A DNA stretch of 64,000 nt from Halobaculum rubrum (GCF_019880225.1 NZ_CP082284.1:1612001-1676000); one strand, 5' to 3'; counted from the stretch's first letter, positions 9,414 to 18,684 are shown. Notes: generated by a model from the sequence alone, not told the origin. Translations and numbers: made by a program.

Positions 9414-9650
9414 TCAGGTGTCGCGGCCGCCGACGGGCGGTTCGACGAACAGACCGTAGCCGACGAGCAACGCCGCAAGCAGCGAGCCGAGTCCCGTCCC
9501 GACCGACGCGGGCAGCGCTAACCGCGCGGCCCCGACCGCGCCGGCGACGAGCAAGGTCGGTACGGCCGCGAGCAGCAGGTCGTACTTCGACGGCGACACG
9601 AGGCCGGCCCCAGGGACGATATCGTCGTTGGACGGGTCTCGAACACTCAT
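9414..9650 (-). CDS. Small two-helix membrane protein, 78 aa
   Basis: Function unknown. After a polar N-terminus of about 22 residues (MSVRDPSNDDIVPGAG...) it has two hydrophobic segments, about residues 25-45 and 50-68. It ends with a short polar tail, EPPVGGRDT. The sequence CGTATAGTATTTC, reading leftward from about 9678 to 9666, is a good TATA box about 20-25 bases ahead of the ATG. This supports a real gene with a leaderless message. It is convergent with the DUF5811-like gene to its left. Confidence 0.65.
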   Translation of the reverse strand: MSVRDPSNDDIVPGAGLVSPSKYDLLLAAVPTLLVAGAVGAARLALPASVGTGLGSLLAALLVGYGLFVEPPVGGRDT

Positions 9651-9664
9651 CGACTCTCACCACT

Positions 9665-9678
9665 GTAGAAATACTATA
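9665..9678 (-). promoter_or_regulatory. TATA box of the small membrane protein gene
   Basis: On the minus strand the stretch reads CCGTATAGTATT, AT-rich within a GC-rich background. It is centred about 22 bases before the ATG at 9650, the expected spacing for a leaderless haloarchaeal transcript. Confidence 0.5.
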
Positions 9679-9819
9679 CGGTTCGTAAAATCTGTTACGG
9701 CTGAAATACTACGTGGATAATTCGTGTACGTGACGAGTGTTCTCTCTCCGGGTGTCCGGCGACCACGAAATCACGTCGATCGAAGGGAATCTGCGCGTTC
9801 GGGACGCGATCTCGCCGCC

Positions 9820-11649
9820 CTACTTCCCCCAGAACGGGTCCGTCTTCCGCCGCTTCTCCAGGTACGCCTTCAGCGCCTCGATCTCGTCGGCGCGGATCTC
9901 CGAGGCGAGCTCCTGCTCGAGGATCTTCGCGTGTTTCTCGGGCAGTTCGATCCACAGCTCGTCGCCCTCCTCGATCTGGCGGCCGACGGTCGGCCCGTCG
10001 ATGGCGACGGAGACGCGCTCGCCCGCCCGTGCCGAGTCGACGTCGTCGCCCTGATGCTGGATGCCCGAGAGCGTGCCGACGCGGTTCGGCTCGCTGCCCT
10101 CGAACTTCGCGACCGAGCGGTTGTTCTGGACGGTTCCCGAGAGGATCTCGACGCCGACGACCGCGGGGTCGTTCTGGCGGAAGGTGTGGTCCTGCAGGAT
10201 GCGGAAGCGCGCGGGCTTGGTGATCTTGTCGAGCACCGTCTCCTGCTGGGTGCGCTCCAGTTCCTCGACGTACGCCTCGTACTCCTCGACGAGTTGGTAG
10301 ATCACGTCGTCGTCGAACAGGCGCACATCGGTGTGTTCGAGCGCCTCCTCGGCGTCGGCGAGCACGTCGACGTTGAACCCGAGGATCACCTTGTGGGTCT
10401 CCTCTTTGGCGGTCTGGGCGACGGTCACGTCGCGCGGGGCCACGTCCCCGACCTCCGCGCGGAGGATCGGGATCTCGGCCTCGTCGAGGGCGTTCGCCAT
10501 CGCCTCAAGGCTCCCGAGCGTGTCGGCCTTCACCACGACGCCGTCCTCGGCGGTGTCGACCTCGATCTTGGCGAGCTCCTCGCGCACCTCCCGCTTCACC
10601 GCCTCGAGCGCCGCCTCGTCGTCGCCGCGGACGACGCGGACCGGCGCGCCCGACATCGCGTCGTCCAGGTCGGGCGCGGCGATCTTGACACCCGCGGCCG
10701 CGCGGACCTCCTCGACGCGCTCGAAGCGCTGCTCCGTGCGGATCTCGGCGTTCGGGCGCGGCTGAAGCAGCGCGCGAACCTCCGTCACGATCGGCTCGTC
10801 GCGGCCGCCGACGACGACGGTGTCGCCCTCGCGGACGACGCCGTCGTACAGCACCACGTCCAGCGTCGCGCCGAACCCCTGCTCGTCTTTCACCTCCAGT
10901 ACCGTCCCGACGCCGGGGCCGGCCACGTCGACGGACATCTCCGCTTTCATGTAGCGCTGGGACAGCCCCATCAGGACGGTGAGGAGGTCGGGGATCCCCT
11001 CGCCGGTCATCGCCGAGAGCGGGACGACGCCGATGTTGGACTGGAAGTCCTGCACGCGCCAGTAGAAGTCCGCCGAGAACCCCTTGTCCGAGAGATCGCC
11101 GATGAGCTCGTAGAGGTTCTCGTCGAGCCGGGAACTCGCGCGGTCGGACTGCTGCTCCAGGGACTGCTGGATCGGCTCACCCTCCCGCGGGTTCCAGCCG
11201 GGCGTCGTGTCGACCTTGTTCGCGGCGACGACGAACGGCGTGCCGGTGCGCTTGAGGATGTTGATCGCCTCCTCGGTCTGCGGCTGGAAGCCGTCGTTCA
11301 CGTCGACGACCAGCACCGCGATGTCGGCGAGGGCGCCGCCGCGCGAGCGTAGCGTCGAAAAGGAGTGGTGACCGGGCGTGTCGATGAACAGCAGGCCGGG
11401 CAGGTCGAAGTCGGTCGGGTCGACGAGCGCGCCGGCCATCTCGGAGATCGTCGACAGCGGCACGGCGGTCGCGCCGATGTGCTGGGTGATGGCTCCCGCC
11501 TCGCCCTCCTGGACGGCGGAGCCGCGGATGCGGTCGAGCAGCGTCGTCTTCCCGTGGTCGACGTGGCCGAGCACCGCGACGATGGGCGTGCGGAGCGAGC
11601 CGGCGTCGAACGTCTCCTGTGTGTCGGCGTCTGAATTCGTGTCTGACAT
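9820..11649 (-). CDS. infB: Translation initiation factor IF-2 (aIF5B), 609 aa
   Basis: GTPase that promotes ribosomal subunit joining during initiation. The short acidic leader is followed directly by the G domain: G1 [12 protein letters not shown] (about residues 28-39), G3 DTPGHHSF (about 90-97), G4 NKVD (about 145-148). Domain II, the helical linker and the C-terminal beta-barrel follow, ending [11 protein letters not shown]. Length (609) is typical of archaeal aIF5B, which lacks the long bacterial N-terminal region. The ATG at 11649 gives the normal archaeal N-terminus. Confidence 0.95.
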   Translation of the reverse strand: MSDTNSDADTQETFDAGSLRTPIVAVLGHVDHGKTTLLDRIRGSAVQEGEAGAITQHIGATAVPLSTISEMAGALVDPTDFDLPGLLFIDTPGHHSFSTLRSRGGALADIAVLVVDVNDGFQPQTEEAINILKRTGTPFVVAANKVDTTPGWNPREGEPIQQSLEQQSDRASSRLDENLYELIGDLSDKGFSADFYWRVQDFQSNIGVVPLSAMTGEGIPDLLTVLMGLSQRYMKAEMSVDVAGPGVGTVLEVKDEQGFGATLDVVLYDGVVREGDTVVVGGRDEPIVTEVRALLQPRPNAEIRTEQRFERVEEVRAAAGVKIAAPDLDDAMSGAPVRVVRGDDEAALEAVKREVREELAKIEVDTAEDGVVVKADTLGSLEAMANALDEAEIPILRAEVGDVAPRDVTVAQTAKEETHKVILGFNVDVLADAEEALEHTDVRLFDDDVIYQLVEEYEAYVEELERTQQETVLDKITKPARFRILQDHTFRQNDPAVVGVEILSGTVQNNRSVAKFEGSEPNRVGTLSGIQHQGDDVDSARAGERVSVAIDGPTVGRQIEEGDELWIELPEKHAKILEQELASEIRADEIEALKAYLEKRRKTDPFWGK

Positions 11650-11743
11650 GGCTGAGATCCTCTCTGCGGCGAAGAACGGCTCTTGTCGGTACTGGACGGC
11701 CGCATGAAGTAAGGGCTTCGACTCCGCCGAACGCGGGGCGCGA

Positions 11744-12862
11744 CTACCCGATATCGACGTCCGTGACTTCGAAGCGGGCCCCGCCCGCGGCGCCCTCGGT
11801 CACGCGGATCTCCCAGCCGTGGGCGCCGGCGATCTCCGCGACGATCGCGAGCCCGAACCCGGTGCCGTCGCTGTCGCTCGAGTAGCCGTGCTCGAACACC
11901 GAATCCCGGTCGGCTTCGGGAACTCCGGGACCGTCGTCGGCGACGTAGAAACCGTCGGAGCCGCCGTCATCGTTCTCGAGTGTGTCGACCGTCACGGTTA
12001 CGGCGTCGCCGCCGTGATCGACCGCGTTCCCGAACAGGTTCTCGAGAAGCTGTCGCAAGCGATCTGGGTCGGCCCGAACGGTTGCGGTTGTCTCGACCGA
12101 CAGCGTCGCGTCGGCGCTCGCCACGGTCCGCCAGCAGCGCTCGACCAGCGGCGCGAGCTCGACGGGCTCGGTCTCGTGTATCGACTCGCCCTGGCGCGCC
12201 AACGTCAGCACGTCCTCGATCAGCGCACCCATCCGTCCGTGGGCGTCCGCGACCGTCCGCAGGTGTTCGTCGTCACGCTCCTCGCGTGCCAGTTCGAGGC
12301 GGCCCTGTGCGACGTTCAACGGGTTGCGGAGGTCGTGAGAGACGACGCTTGCGAACCGTTCGAGCTGTTCGTTGTGTCGGGTGAGCTTCCGCTCGTTCGC
12401 CTCCAGATCGCGGGTTCTCACCTCGAGCTGCTCGGTCCGCCGGATCGCCTTCGACTCCTGGACCCCGATCAGCAGGCCGCCGATCGAGCCGATGGACAGG
12501 GCGATCGCCTGCGTTCCGATCGACCACTCGGCGGTCACGCCGGGGTGGACATCGCGAAGCAGGATGAAACCGTACATGACCGCGACGCCCCCGAACGACC
12601 ACCCGAGGATCCGCGGGTACTGTTCCCTGTCGATCGTGGAATTCGGCATCCACCGGCCGGTGTAGATGAAGGCCACGGCCGGAGCGGCAACGAACACGAG
12701 ATCCAGAACCGCCACCAGCGGCGCCTCGCCGCCCAGCAGCGCCCGGACACTTCGGACGATCGCGGCCAGAAGCACGACTCCGCCGACCGCCGAGATCAGC
12801 GCCGGCAACCGGGTCAGCCGTCGTTCCGATGTCCCACCGCCGGGCGGATCTGGCGCACCCAT
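11744..12862 (-). CDS. Membrane-bound sensor histidine kinase, 372 aa
   Basis: The N-terminal half has about four hydrophobic segments (roughly residues 18-40, 45-62, 78-100 and 110-130). A short coiled stretch leads to the H-box SVVSHDLRNPLN (His at about 175). The HATPase domain has an N-box (LFGNAVDHGG), a G1 box (DDGPGVPEAD) and a GTGFGLAI-type G2 box, ending near residue 368. No periplasmic sensor domain is obvious, so the signal may be sensed in the membrane. No receiver gene is adjacent. This is a common haloarchaeal orphan-kinase layout; the ligand cannot be inferred. Confidence 0.88.
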   Translation of the reverse strand: MGAPDPPGGGTSERRLTRLPALISAVGGVVLLAAIVRSVRALLGGEAPLVAVLDLVFVAAPAVAFIYTGRWMPNSTIDREQYPRILGWSFGGVAVMYGFILLRDVHPGVTAEWSIGTQAIALSIGSIGGLLIGVQESKAIRRTEQLEVRTRDLEANERKLTRHNEQLERFASVVSHDLRNPLNVAQGRLELAREERDDEHLRTVADAHGRMGALIEDVLTLARQGESIHETEPVELAPLVERCWRTVASADATLSVETTATVRADPDRLRQLLENLFGNAVDHGGDAVTVTVDTLENDDGGSDGFYVADDGPGVPEADRDSVFEHGYSSDSDGTGFGLAIVAEIAGAHGWEIRVTEGAAGGARFEVTDVDIG

Positions 12863-13020
12863 CGTGATGTCGGGTCATTCCCTGTCCGCTGGATATAGCT
12901 GTGGGATCGCTTCAGCGATTCCGGCGCGGTATTTTCGGTGTCCGACGCCGAACCTGGGGCGTCGGCCCCGCGTCGGACGCCAGCGTGGCGTTTATGCTCG
13001 TCGCGTCAGTGAGCGCAGGT

Positions 13021-13266
13021 ATGGCAGATATCCTCGCCGAGAACCTCTCGGGGAAGGCCGTCATGGGCTCGGACGGCACCGAGCTGGGCATGCTGTACAA
13101 CATCACGATGGACCTGAAGACGGGCTCGCTGTCGGATCTCCTCGTCACGCCGAACGAGGAGCTCTCGCCGGCGCAGGTGCCGTTCGACCGCGACGAGTCG
13201 GGCCGATTTCACGTCCCGGTCGCGGACGTACAGGCGGTGAAAGACTACATCGTCGTCCGCACGTAA
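13021..13266 (+). CDS. PRC-barrel domain protein, 81 aa
   Basis: A single PRC-barrel: MADILAENLSGKAVMGSDG leads into the beta-barrel pattern LGMLYNITMDLKTGSLSDLL and ends VADVQAVKDYIVVRT. PRC-barrels occur in RNA-processing (RimM) and photosynthetic proteins; stand-alone archaeal copies have no settled function. Its TAA stop overlaps the ATG of nob1 by one base (TAATG), so the two are co-transcribed and probably translationally coupled. That pairing suggests a link to rRNA maturation. A TATA-like CGTTTATGC lies about 25 bases before the ATG and argues against the longer in-frame start at 12901. Confidence 0.85.
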   Translation: MADILAENLSGKAVMGSDGTELGMLYNITMDLKTGSLSDLLVTPNEELSPAQVPFDRDESGRFHVPVADVQAVKDYIVVRT

Positions 13267-13724
13267 TGGAAGTCCTCGACTCGTCCGCGTTCATCCACGG
13301 GTACGACAGCGACGACCGGACCGCCTCGATCCCCGCCGTCCAGGCGGAACTCACCGGCGAGACCGCCCTCCGATTCGACGCCGAGGAGGGCGCCGGGATG
13401 CACATTCACGTCCCCGGCGAGGGCGCCGTCGGACGCGTCCGCAGCGCCGCCGAAGAAACCGGCGACCTCGGGGAGCTGTCCGACACCGACCTGCGCCTGC
13501 TCGCGGCGGCGTTCGAGCTCGACGCGACGCTCGTCACCGACGACTACGCCATGCAGAACGTCGCCGAGCGCATGGACGTCCGCATCCGCGTCATCGCCCG
13601 CGAGGGCATCGCCGAGGAGCGCGACTGGCAGTTCCAGTGTACGGGCTGTGGCCGCACGTTCGACGAGAACCGCGACCGCTGCCGGATCTGCGGGAGCGAC
13701 CTGACCCGGAAGAACCCGGCGTAG
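13266..13724 (+). CDS. nob1: rRNA maturation endonuclease Nob1, 152 aa
   Basis: PIN-domain nuclease that makes the final cut at the 3' end of 16S rRNA, at site D. The PIN acidic residues are seen in MEVLDSSAFI (Asp5), in TDLRLLAAA (about residues 76-84) and in LVTDDYAMQNV (Asp97 and Asp98). The zinc ribbon follows as CTGCG...CRICG (about 124-143). Length is normal for archaeal Nob1. The start overlaps the stop of the PRC-barrel gene by one base. Confidence 0.92.
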   Translation: MEVLDSSAFIHGYDSDDRTASIPAVQAELTGETALRFDAEEGAGMHIHVPGEGAVGRVRSAAEETGDLGELSDTDLRLLAAAFELDATLVTDDYAMQNVAERMDVRIRVIAREGIAEERDWQFQCTGCGRTFDENRDRCRICGSDLTRKNPA

Positions 13725-13726
13725 CC

Positions 13727-14467
13727 TCAGACGCCGGCCGTCTCCAGGTACTGGACGGCGAACTGGACGGCGTTGTACGCGCCGTGGACGAAGATCGGGA
13801 CGGTGAGGTTGTCCGTATATTCGTATACGCCGCCAAGAACGAGGCTGAGAACACCGGTTACGACGACGTACACCAACTGCTGTTCGGTGGTTCCCGCCCC
13901 CGCTGGGAAGTGGACTAGTCCGAATAGTAGCGACGCGCCCACGATGGCACCGACCGGACCGAGCGCTCGCCGAAGCTCTCCCTGGATGACTCCGCGGAAA
14001 ACGAACTCCTCACCGACGGCAGTCGTCAGAAACGATAGCGGGATCATCGCGAGAAAGTACAGCGGCGGATTCGTAAGGGCCCGGTTCGTGCTCGGTGTCA
14101 GGCCGACGGCCGCGAAGGCCGTGAGGATAGCATAGCCCGCAAGTAGTAGGAAGACTGCGCCGCCGACTGCGACGACAGCCTCACGACGGGTCGGAACGCG
14201 GATCTGTAAGAGGTCCCGGTCGCCGGCATAGACGGCGAACATCACGGCGGCGACGGCGAACCCGACGTACTGACCGACGGTCTCCGCGACGGACATCGCC
14301 GCTGAGCCGTCGGCGACTCCGAGTGCCGCAGCCCCGCCCGCGACCAGAGGAATCATCGTCCACGCGGCGACCAGCGCCGCCACCAACGCTAGCAACGCCT
14401 GCGTGACCCGGAGAACGACCTCTCGCCCATCGATCGTCCCCCCGGGCGGGCCGAGTTCGACGGTCAC
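13727..14467 (-). CDS. CPBP-family intramembrane metalloprotease, 246 aa
   Basis: Multi-pass membrane protein with the three CPBP (Abi/CAAX protease) motifs in the C-terminal half: EEFVFRGVIQGEL, FGLVHF and HGAYNAVQF. These supply the glutamates and histidines that bind the metal within the membrane. About seven hydrophobic segments are visible. The GTG start at 14467 is one base past the stop of pgi on the same strand, so the two are very likely one transcript. Substrate unknown; family members process prenylated or small membrane proteins. The gene converges on nob1 with a two-base gap. Confidence 0.88.
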   Translation of the reverse strand: MTVELGPPGGTIDGREVVLRVTQALLALVAALVAAWTMIPLVAGGAAALGVADGSAAMSVAETVGQYVGFAVAAVMFAVYAGDRDLLQIRVPTRREAVVAVGGAVFLLLAGYAILTAFAAVGLTPSTNRALTNPPLYFLAMIPLSFLTTAVGEEFVFRGVIQGELRRALGPVGAIVGASLLFGLVHFPAGAGTTEQQLVYVVVTGVLSLVLGGVYEYTDNLTVPIFVHGAYNAVQFAVQYLETAGV

Positions 14468-14468
14468 T

Positions 14469-15752
14469 TCACTCCACCTCGAGCCGCCGCTTCTCGGTGA
14501 CCGCCTCCGCCTCGGCGAACTCGCCGCCGCCGAGCAGGCCGCGCGCGGCCTTCTTCCCCCACTCGACGGCGGGCTGGGTGAACGTCGAGACGCCCGCGAG
14601 CTCGCCGTAGAGGATGCACGCGGCCTCCGTCCCGTACAGCAGCTCGCCGAGCCCGCGCTCGTCGACGCGGTCGATCTCGATCCGGACGTTCTCCCGGTCG
14701 GCGGCCGCGAGGCTCGCCTCGGTCGCGCGAAACTCCGCGTCCAGCAGCTCCCCGAGCGACGAGCCGCCGAGGTACGACAGCCCCTCCAGGTCCGTCTCGG
14801 GGATGCCCACGTCGGCCGCCTCGCGGGGGCGCACGAGCGTGACGAGCTTGTCGGCCGGGCCGGCGCGGTACAGCTGCAGTTGACTGTGTTGGTCGGTCGC
14901 GCCGAGCGCGCGGGCGGGCGTCTGCCCGCGTCCGTCCTTCCCGAGCGACTCGGCCCACAGCTGGGCGAACCACTCGGCGAACCGCTCCAGGGACTCGGCG
15001 TACGGCATCACGGCGTTCGTCGCCGCGCCGCGTTCCGCCAGCGCGTACGTCGTCGCGCCGTAGGCGTACGCGGGCGACTCGAACAGCGACCCCGCGAGCC
15101 GGTCGGCCTCGTCGGCGGCGCCCGCCAGCACCGCGTCCGGATCGACGCCGGCCACCGCGCCGGCGAACAGCCCGACCGTCGACAGCGCGGAGAAGCGGCC
15201 GGGGACGCCCTCGGGCACGTCGAGCGCGGGGAGGTCGTGGCGGTCGGCCATCGACCGGAGGTTGCCCGCCTCGCCGGTCGTGACGACGGTGCGCTCGGTC
15301 CAGTCGACGCCCGCCGACTCCATCGCTTCGCGGACGACGAGGAAGTTCGAGAGCGTCTCCGCGGTCGTCCCGGACCGGGAGACGACGTTGACGACGGTCG
15401 ACGAGAGGTCCACGTCGTCCACGATCGCGCGGATCCACGCGGGGTCGACGTTGTCGAGGTATCGGCAGTCGACGCCCGTCCCGAGCGCGTCAGTGAGGGT
15501 TGCGGCCCCCAGCGCGCTCCCCCCGATGCCGACCGTCAGGAGGTGGTCCGGGTCGAATCCGTCGGCCGCTCGCCGGATCGCGTCGGGGTCGCACGTGTCG
15601 GGGAGGTTCAACGCGGCGTACCCGTGTTCGGCCTCGGCGCGGCCGCGGTCGATGCGGTCGTGGGCGTCGGCGACGCGCTCGTCGAGCGCGTCGAGATCCC
15701 TCCGATCCAGCCCGAGATCGCCGTCGAGGGCGTTGCCGATGTCGACGTTCAT
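14469..15752 (-). CDS. pgi: Glucose-6-phosphate isomerase, 427 aa
   Basis: Interconverts glucose-6-phosphate and fructose-6-phosphate, needed for gluconeogenesis and storage in haloarchaea. Family marks: LLTVGIGGSALGA (phosphate-binding region, about residues 75-87), NVVSRSGTTAETLS (about 125-138), and GATDQHSQLQLY (about 278-289). It belongs to the bacterial-like PGI superfamily rather than the cupin-type archaeal PGI. I chose the ATG beginning MNVDIGNAL; a start nine codons earlier (15779) is possible but would add only a non-conserved MPAADGGSR. Followed at once by the CPBP protease gene. Confidence 0.93.
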   Translation of the reverse strand: MNVDIGNALDGDLGLDRRDLDALDERVADAHDRIDRGRAEAEHGYAALNLPDTCDPDAIRRAADGFDPDHLLTVGIGGSALGAATLTDALGTGVDCRYLDNVDPAWIRAIVDDVDLSSTVVNVVSRSGTTAETLSNFLVVREAMESAGVDWTERTVVTTGEAGNLRSMADRHDLPALDVPEGVPGRFSALSTVGLFAGAVAGVDPDAVLAGAADEADRLAGSLFESPAYAYGATTYALAERGAATNAVMPYAESLERFAEWFAQLWAESLGKDGRGQTPARALGATDQHSQLQLYRAGPADKLVTLVRPREAADVGIPETDLEGLSYLGGSSLGELLDAEFRATEASLAAADRENVRIEIDRVDERGLGELLYGTEAACILYGELAGVSTFTQPAVEWGKKAARGLLGGGEFAEAEAVTEKRRLEVE

Positions 15753-15952
15753 GCGAGAACCGCCGTCCGCCGCCGGCAAAACCCTGCCGTCCTCGCCACC
15801 CCCCTGACGCCACGCCGACCGGCTCGCGACGACCGGCCCACGACGGCAGTGCCGTGGCCGCCGCGCCGGCTTCCGTCACCCTCTCATCCGACGACCGCGG
15901 AACCGGAACCGCGGACGGGGCGCTTAACACCGCCGCGACCCAACCACGGGCG

Positions 15953-16555
15953 ATGACAGACGCCGAGGCAACGCCCGAGGCCGCGACGGCGTCCGGCGGG
16001 GACGACCCCGCCGGAGTCGAGTCCGGCGGGAGCGACGAGGGGTACCGCGGCGTGTTCGGCGCGTTCCCGTACGCCGCACGCGCCAGCGAGTCGCTGACGT
16101 TCAAATCGTACGTCCTCGTCGGCGGCCTCGCGGCGGCGCTGTTGACGCTGCTGTTCACGCTCGCGCTGATCACGCTGTTCGGTGCGACCGCGCAGGCGCG
16201 TTTCTCGATCGTCCGGGCGTTCTACGTCGTCGTCGCGCTCGGCGCCGTCGCTCCGACGGTCTCCCCCGTGTTGCTCGTCGCGCGCTCGCGCCGTCGCGGA
16301 ACGTCGGGGCGCCCCGGCTACGAACTCGGCCTCGCGCTGGCGGGGTACCTGTTCCTCGCGTCGTTGTACCTCGGCGTGGTCGCCGCCCTCCCAGAGACGT
16401 TCGTTCTCGACGGCGAGACGGTCGCGCGGCCGCCGCCCTCGGGCGCCTTCGCGCCGTTGATCGCGGTGCTGTACGACCTCCCGCGGCTGTTCGGGCTCGT
16501 GATCCCCGTCGTCGCCGCGCTGCTCGTCCCGCTGGTTCACTACCTCCGTCGCTGA
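15953..16555 (+). CDS. Haloarchaeal four-helix membrane protein of unknown function, 200 aa
   Basis: An acidic, Gly/Ser-rich N-terminus of about 35 residues precedes a conserved-looking GVFGAFPYA. Hydrophobic segments lie at about 55-75, 87-107, 125-145 and 170-195, separated by an Arg-rich loop (RSRRRG). No catalytic motif is visible. I have a vague memory of similar proteins in other haloarchaea but no function. A TATA-like GCGCTTAAC sits about 30 bases upstream of the ATG at 15953, arguing against the longer frame that opens at 15500. The first helices are rich in Leu, Ala and Val, typical of real membrane segments. Confidence 0.75.
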   Translation: MTDAEATPEAATASGGDDPAGVESGGSDEGYRGVFGAFPYAARASESLTFKSYVLVGGLAAALLTLLFTLALITLFGATAQARFSIVRAFYVVVALGAVAPTVSPVLLVARSRRRGTSGRPGYELGLALAGYLFLASLYLGVVAALPETFVLDGETVARPPPSGAFAPLIAVLYDLPRLFGLVIPVVAALLVPLVHYLRR

Positions 16556-16560
16556 CGGAC

Positions 16561-16679
16561 CCACCTCGCTCCGCCGTCGTTCGAGGGCTCACTGCGTTCG
16601 CCCTCGCTGGTTCCTTGGGCGGAGCGGACCACCTCGCTCCGCCGTCGTTCGAGGGCTCACTACGTTCGCCCTCGCTGGT
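16561..16679. repeat. Two direct copies of a 51-base element containing a hairpin
   Basis: The 51-base sequence beginning CCACCTCGCTCCGCCG occurs at 16561-16611 and 16629-16679 (period 68) with one difference (G or A in CTCACTxCG). Each copy contains CGAGGG...CCCTCG, able to form a stem. The 17 bases between copies read TCCTTGGGCGGAGCGGA. It lies between two genes on the same strand and may act as a processing or termination element. Confidence 0.85.
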
Positions 16680-16718
16680 CACGAAACGGGGAAAAGCCCT
16701 CCCCGCCTACCCACACCC

Positions 16719-17279
16719 ATGACCGACCGCGACTCCGATGGATCCGAACTGGACGCCGTCCGCGACGCGCTCGCGTCGGCCGCCGGCGACGCCGACGCCG
16801 GCGCCGCCGCCGACGGCGAGTACGACGGCACGTTTCTCGTCACCCACGCGGACGACGACTCGGCCGTGCTGCGGGACGTCGACTCCGGACAGGTGCACAC
16901 GCTCTCCTCGAACCCCGGCGTCGCCGAGGGCGAGGCCGTCGAGGGCGTCGTCGCGCCCGACCCGCCGATGAACGTCTCCTGGCAGCTCGTCGAGGCCCAT
17001 GAGCGCCGGCAGATCGCCGTCGAGGAGAGCGAGGAGCCGCCGACCCGGCACTCGCTGGATCTCGCCGACGACCAGGCGGTCGGCGAGCTCACGCGCACCG
17101 AGCGTGCCGGAACCGGGGAGATCCACGTCATCTCCGTCCCCGAGGACGACACCCGTCGGGCCGTCGCCGACGTACTCGACGATCCCGACACCAGTCGGAC
17201 CCACGCGGCTCGCCTCGGCGTGAACCGCGTGGAGATCCGGTCGGCTCCCGGGGTCGTCGCCGTGCGGTATATGCCGTAG
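16719..17279 (+). CDS. Conserved haloarchaeal protein, DUF5812-like, 186 aa
   Basis: After a variable acidic N-terminus (about 38 residues, rich in Asp and Ala) comes GTFLVTHADDDSAVLRDVDS (about 43-62), then VVAPDPPMNVSWQLVE and VGELTRTERAGTGEIHV. It ends VEIRSAPGVVAVRYMP. From memory this is DUF5812, restricted to haloarchaea, function unknown. The first half resembles an OB-like barrel, an inference from the strand pattern only. No membrane segment. ATG start at 16719. Confidence 0.78.
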   Translation: MTDRDSDGSELDAVRDALASAAGDADAGAAADGEYDGTFLVTHADDDSAVLRDVDSGQVHTLSSNPGVAEGEAVEGVVAPDPPMNVSWQLVEAHERRQIAVEESEEPPTRHSLDLADDQAVGELTRTERAGTGEIHVISVPEDDTRRAVADVLDDPDTSRTHAARLGVNRVEIRSAPGVVAVRYMP

Positions 17280-17526
17280 CCCGTCGCTACCGCTCCTCCG
17301 GTCCGATTCTCGACGCTTTCCCCGTGGAGCTACTGGGCCCGCCACTTCTCGAAGTAAACTCGATACCGCGATATCGATTCACCAACAACAGGTGGTCGGG
17401 CGTGTGCGCTCGACCCGTTCGAGTCGTCTCGTGAACGCAACTGCTCACGATCCGGCCGGGCGGAGCGCTGTCGCTCGCTTCAGTACCGGTCACTTCTCCG
17501 AGTACCGCCCGTTCCCCCACGATTAT

Positions 17527-18057
17527 GTGAACGAGCTGCGACTCGTTTCCATCGTCGCCATCGAGCCGTGGTACTGCCATCAGTGTGGGACCGAACTGGT
17601 GCGCCGGGAGATACACGGACGGGAGCGACGGTCGTGTCCAGACTGTGGCCACCGTCACTTTCGAAACGCGGTGCCGGCTGTGGATGTCATCGTTCGGGCC
17701 GAGGACGCCGTGCTCCTGATCGAGCCAGTTGGGCGGGACGAGTGGGAACTTCCGGGGGGACACCCCGAGTTCGACGAGGAACCCGCGAACGCGGCCGTTC
17801 GGGAACTCGAGGAGGAGACTGGGATCGCGGCCGACTCGTCCTCCCTCGATCTCCTCTCCGCGGTCCACAGCACGCATCGGGATCGGCATTACACGATGAT
17901 CACGTACGTCGTCGACTACTCGGAGACCGACGGGACCCCGGCACCCGGCGAGGAGGCGACGGACGTCGAGTTCTGGTCGGTCGCCCGGATCCTGTCCTCG
18001 CCGGAGGCCACGAGACGGATCGACCGGGAGGCGATAGAGACGATGCTCGACGAGTGA
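17527..18057 (+). CDS. NUDIX hydrolase with N-terminal zinc ribbon, 176 aa
   Basis: Hydrolyses a nucleoside diphosphate linked to another moiety; the exact substrate is not evident. The N-terminal zinc ribbon is CHQCG...CPDCG (about residues 15-38), as in NADH pyrophosphatase NudC and many haloarchaeal NUDIX proteins. The NUDIX box is complete: GHPEFDEEPANAAV followed by RELEEETG (about 76-98). I chose the GTG at 17527, which places the zinc ribbon close to the N-terminus. The frame is open back to 17392, but that stretch has no NUDIX-like features. Confidence 0.85.
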   Translation: MNELRLVSIVAIEPWYCHQCGTELVRREIHGRERRSCPDCGHRHFRNAVPAVDVIVRAEDAVLLIEPVGRDEWELPGGHPEFDEEPANAAVRELEEETGIAADSSSLDLLSAVHSTHRDRHYTMITYVVDYSETDGTPAPGEEATDVEFWSVARILSSPEATRRIDREAIETMLDE

Positions 18058-18232
18058 ACCTCACCCACCGGAGCGACGCGCCGGATCGGCGAACGTACTC
18101 GCAACCGTGAGCGGCGGCGTCGTTCCGCGGTGGCGATGTCGGTCGTCGAGGGAAGACAGCGTCGTCGACGCGCCGGCACGGGAACGGCGTCGACGCGACG
18201 CTCACGGGATCGATCGCGGCGCCGTACCCGAC

Positions 18233-18544
18233 TCACTCTCTCGGGCCGGCGACCGACTGCACGCGCCACCCGCCCTCGATCGCGCCCGCACGTTCGATCA
18301 ACTCGACGACGGTTCCGTCCCCGACGCAGGTGCCTCCCTCGACGGCCTCAACCCGGAACGTGAGATCCAGCGAATCGCCGCAACAGCCCACGTCGACGAA
18401 CTCCTCGCGCTCGTCGCCGACCCGTGGCTCGTCGAGCATCCGCCGGAGGTAGTTCCGGTAGCGGTCCGTCCGGATCTGGTCGCGGCCCCACTCGCTCAGT
18501 CCGTCGGGGAACGAGAGGACCACGCGCGCCGCGTTGTCGTCCAT
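18233..18544 (-). CDS. Conserved hypothetical, 103 aa
   Basis: Reads MDDNAARVVLSFPDGLSEWG, then RTDRYRNYLRRML and EEFVDVGCCGDSLDLTF, ending GGWRVQSVAG. The GCCG pair of cysteines and the strand-rich C-terminus suggest a small folded domain, possibly metal-binding; I do not recognise the family with certainty. Codon use and acidic composition are those of a real haloarchaeal gene, unlike the frame upstream of this ATG, which is arginine- and serine-rich and looks non-coding. An unusual inverted repeat lies 83-140 bases upstream (18627-18684). Confidence 0.65.
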   Translation of the reverse strand: MDDNAARVVLSFPDGLSEWGRDQIRTDRYRNYLRRMLDEPRVGDEREEFVDVGCCGDSLDLTFRVEAVEGGTCVGDGTVVELIERAGAIEGGWRVQSVAGPRE

Positions 18545-18626
18545 GGCCTCGGTTACGGGGCCTCGCCACATCGACCTGTCGTCGGTGTGTCCGCGAGGCG
18601 CCATACCGGCTTCCCGAAGACGGACC

Positions 18627-18684
18627 CCTCGAGAGCAGCGTGACCGTCCGAGTGACGACCGGGGTGGTGCCGCTGCTCTCGAGG
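18627..18684. repeat. Perfect 14-base inverted repeat with 30-base spacer
   Basis: CCTCGAGAGCAGCG at 18627-18640 is answered by CGCTGCTCTCGAGG at 18671-18684 with no mismatch. It lies upstream of the minus-strand gene at 18544. It may be a looped operator pair or the stem of a structured leader RNA. Confidence 0.8.

Noticed and set aside
9724-11352. Plus-strand open frame of 542 codons over infB
   Set aside because: Antisense to a complete IF-2 gene with all GTPase motifs; no domain on this strand.
12901-13020. Longer N-terminus for the PRC-barrel protein
   Set aside because: A TATA-like box about 25 bases before 13021 and an unconserved Arg-rich extension argue for the later start.
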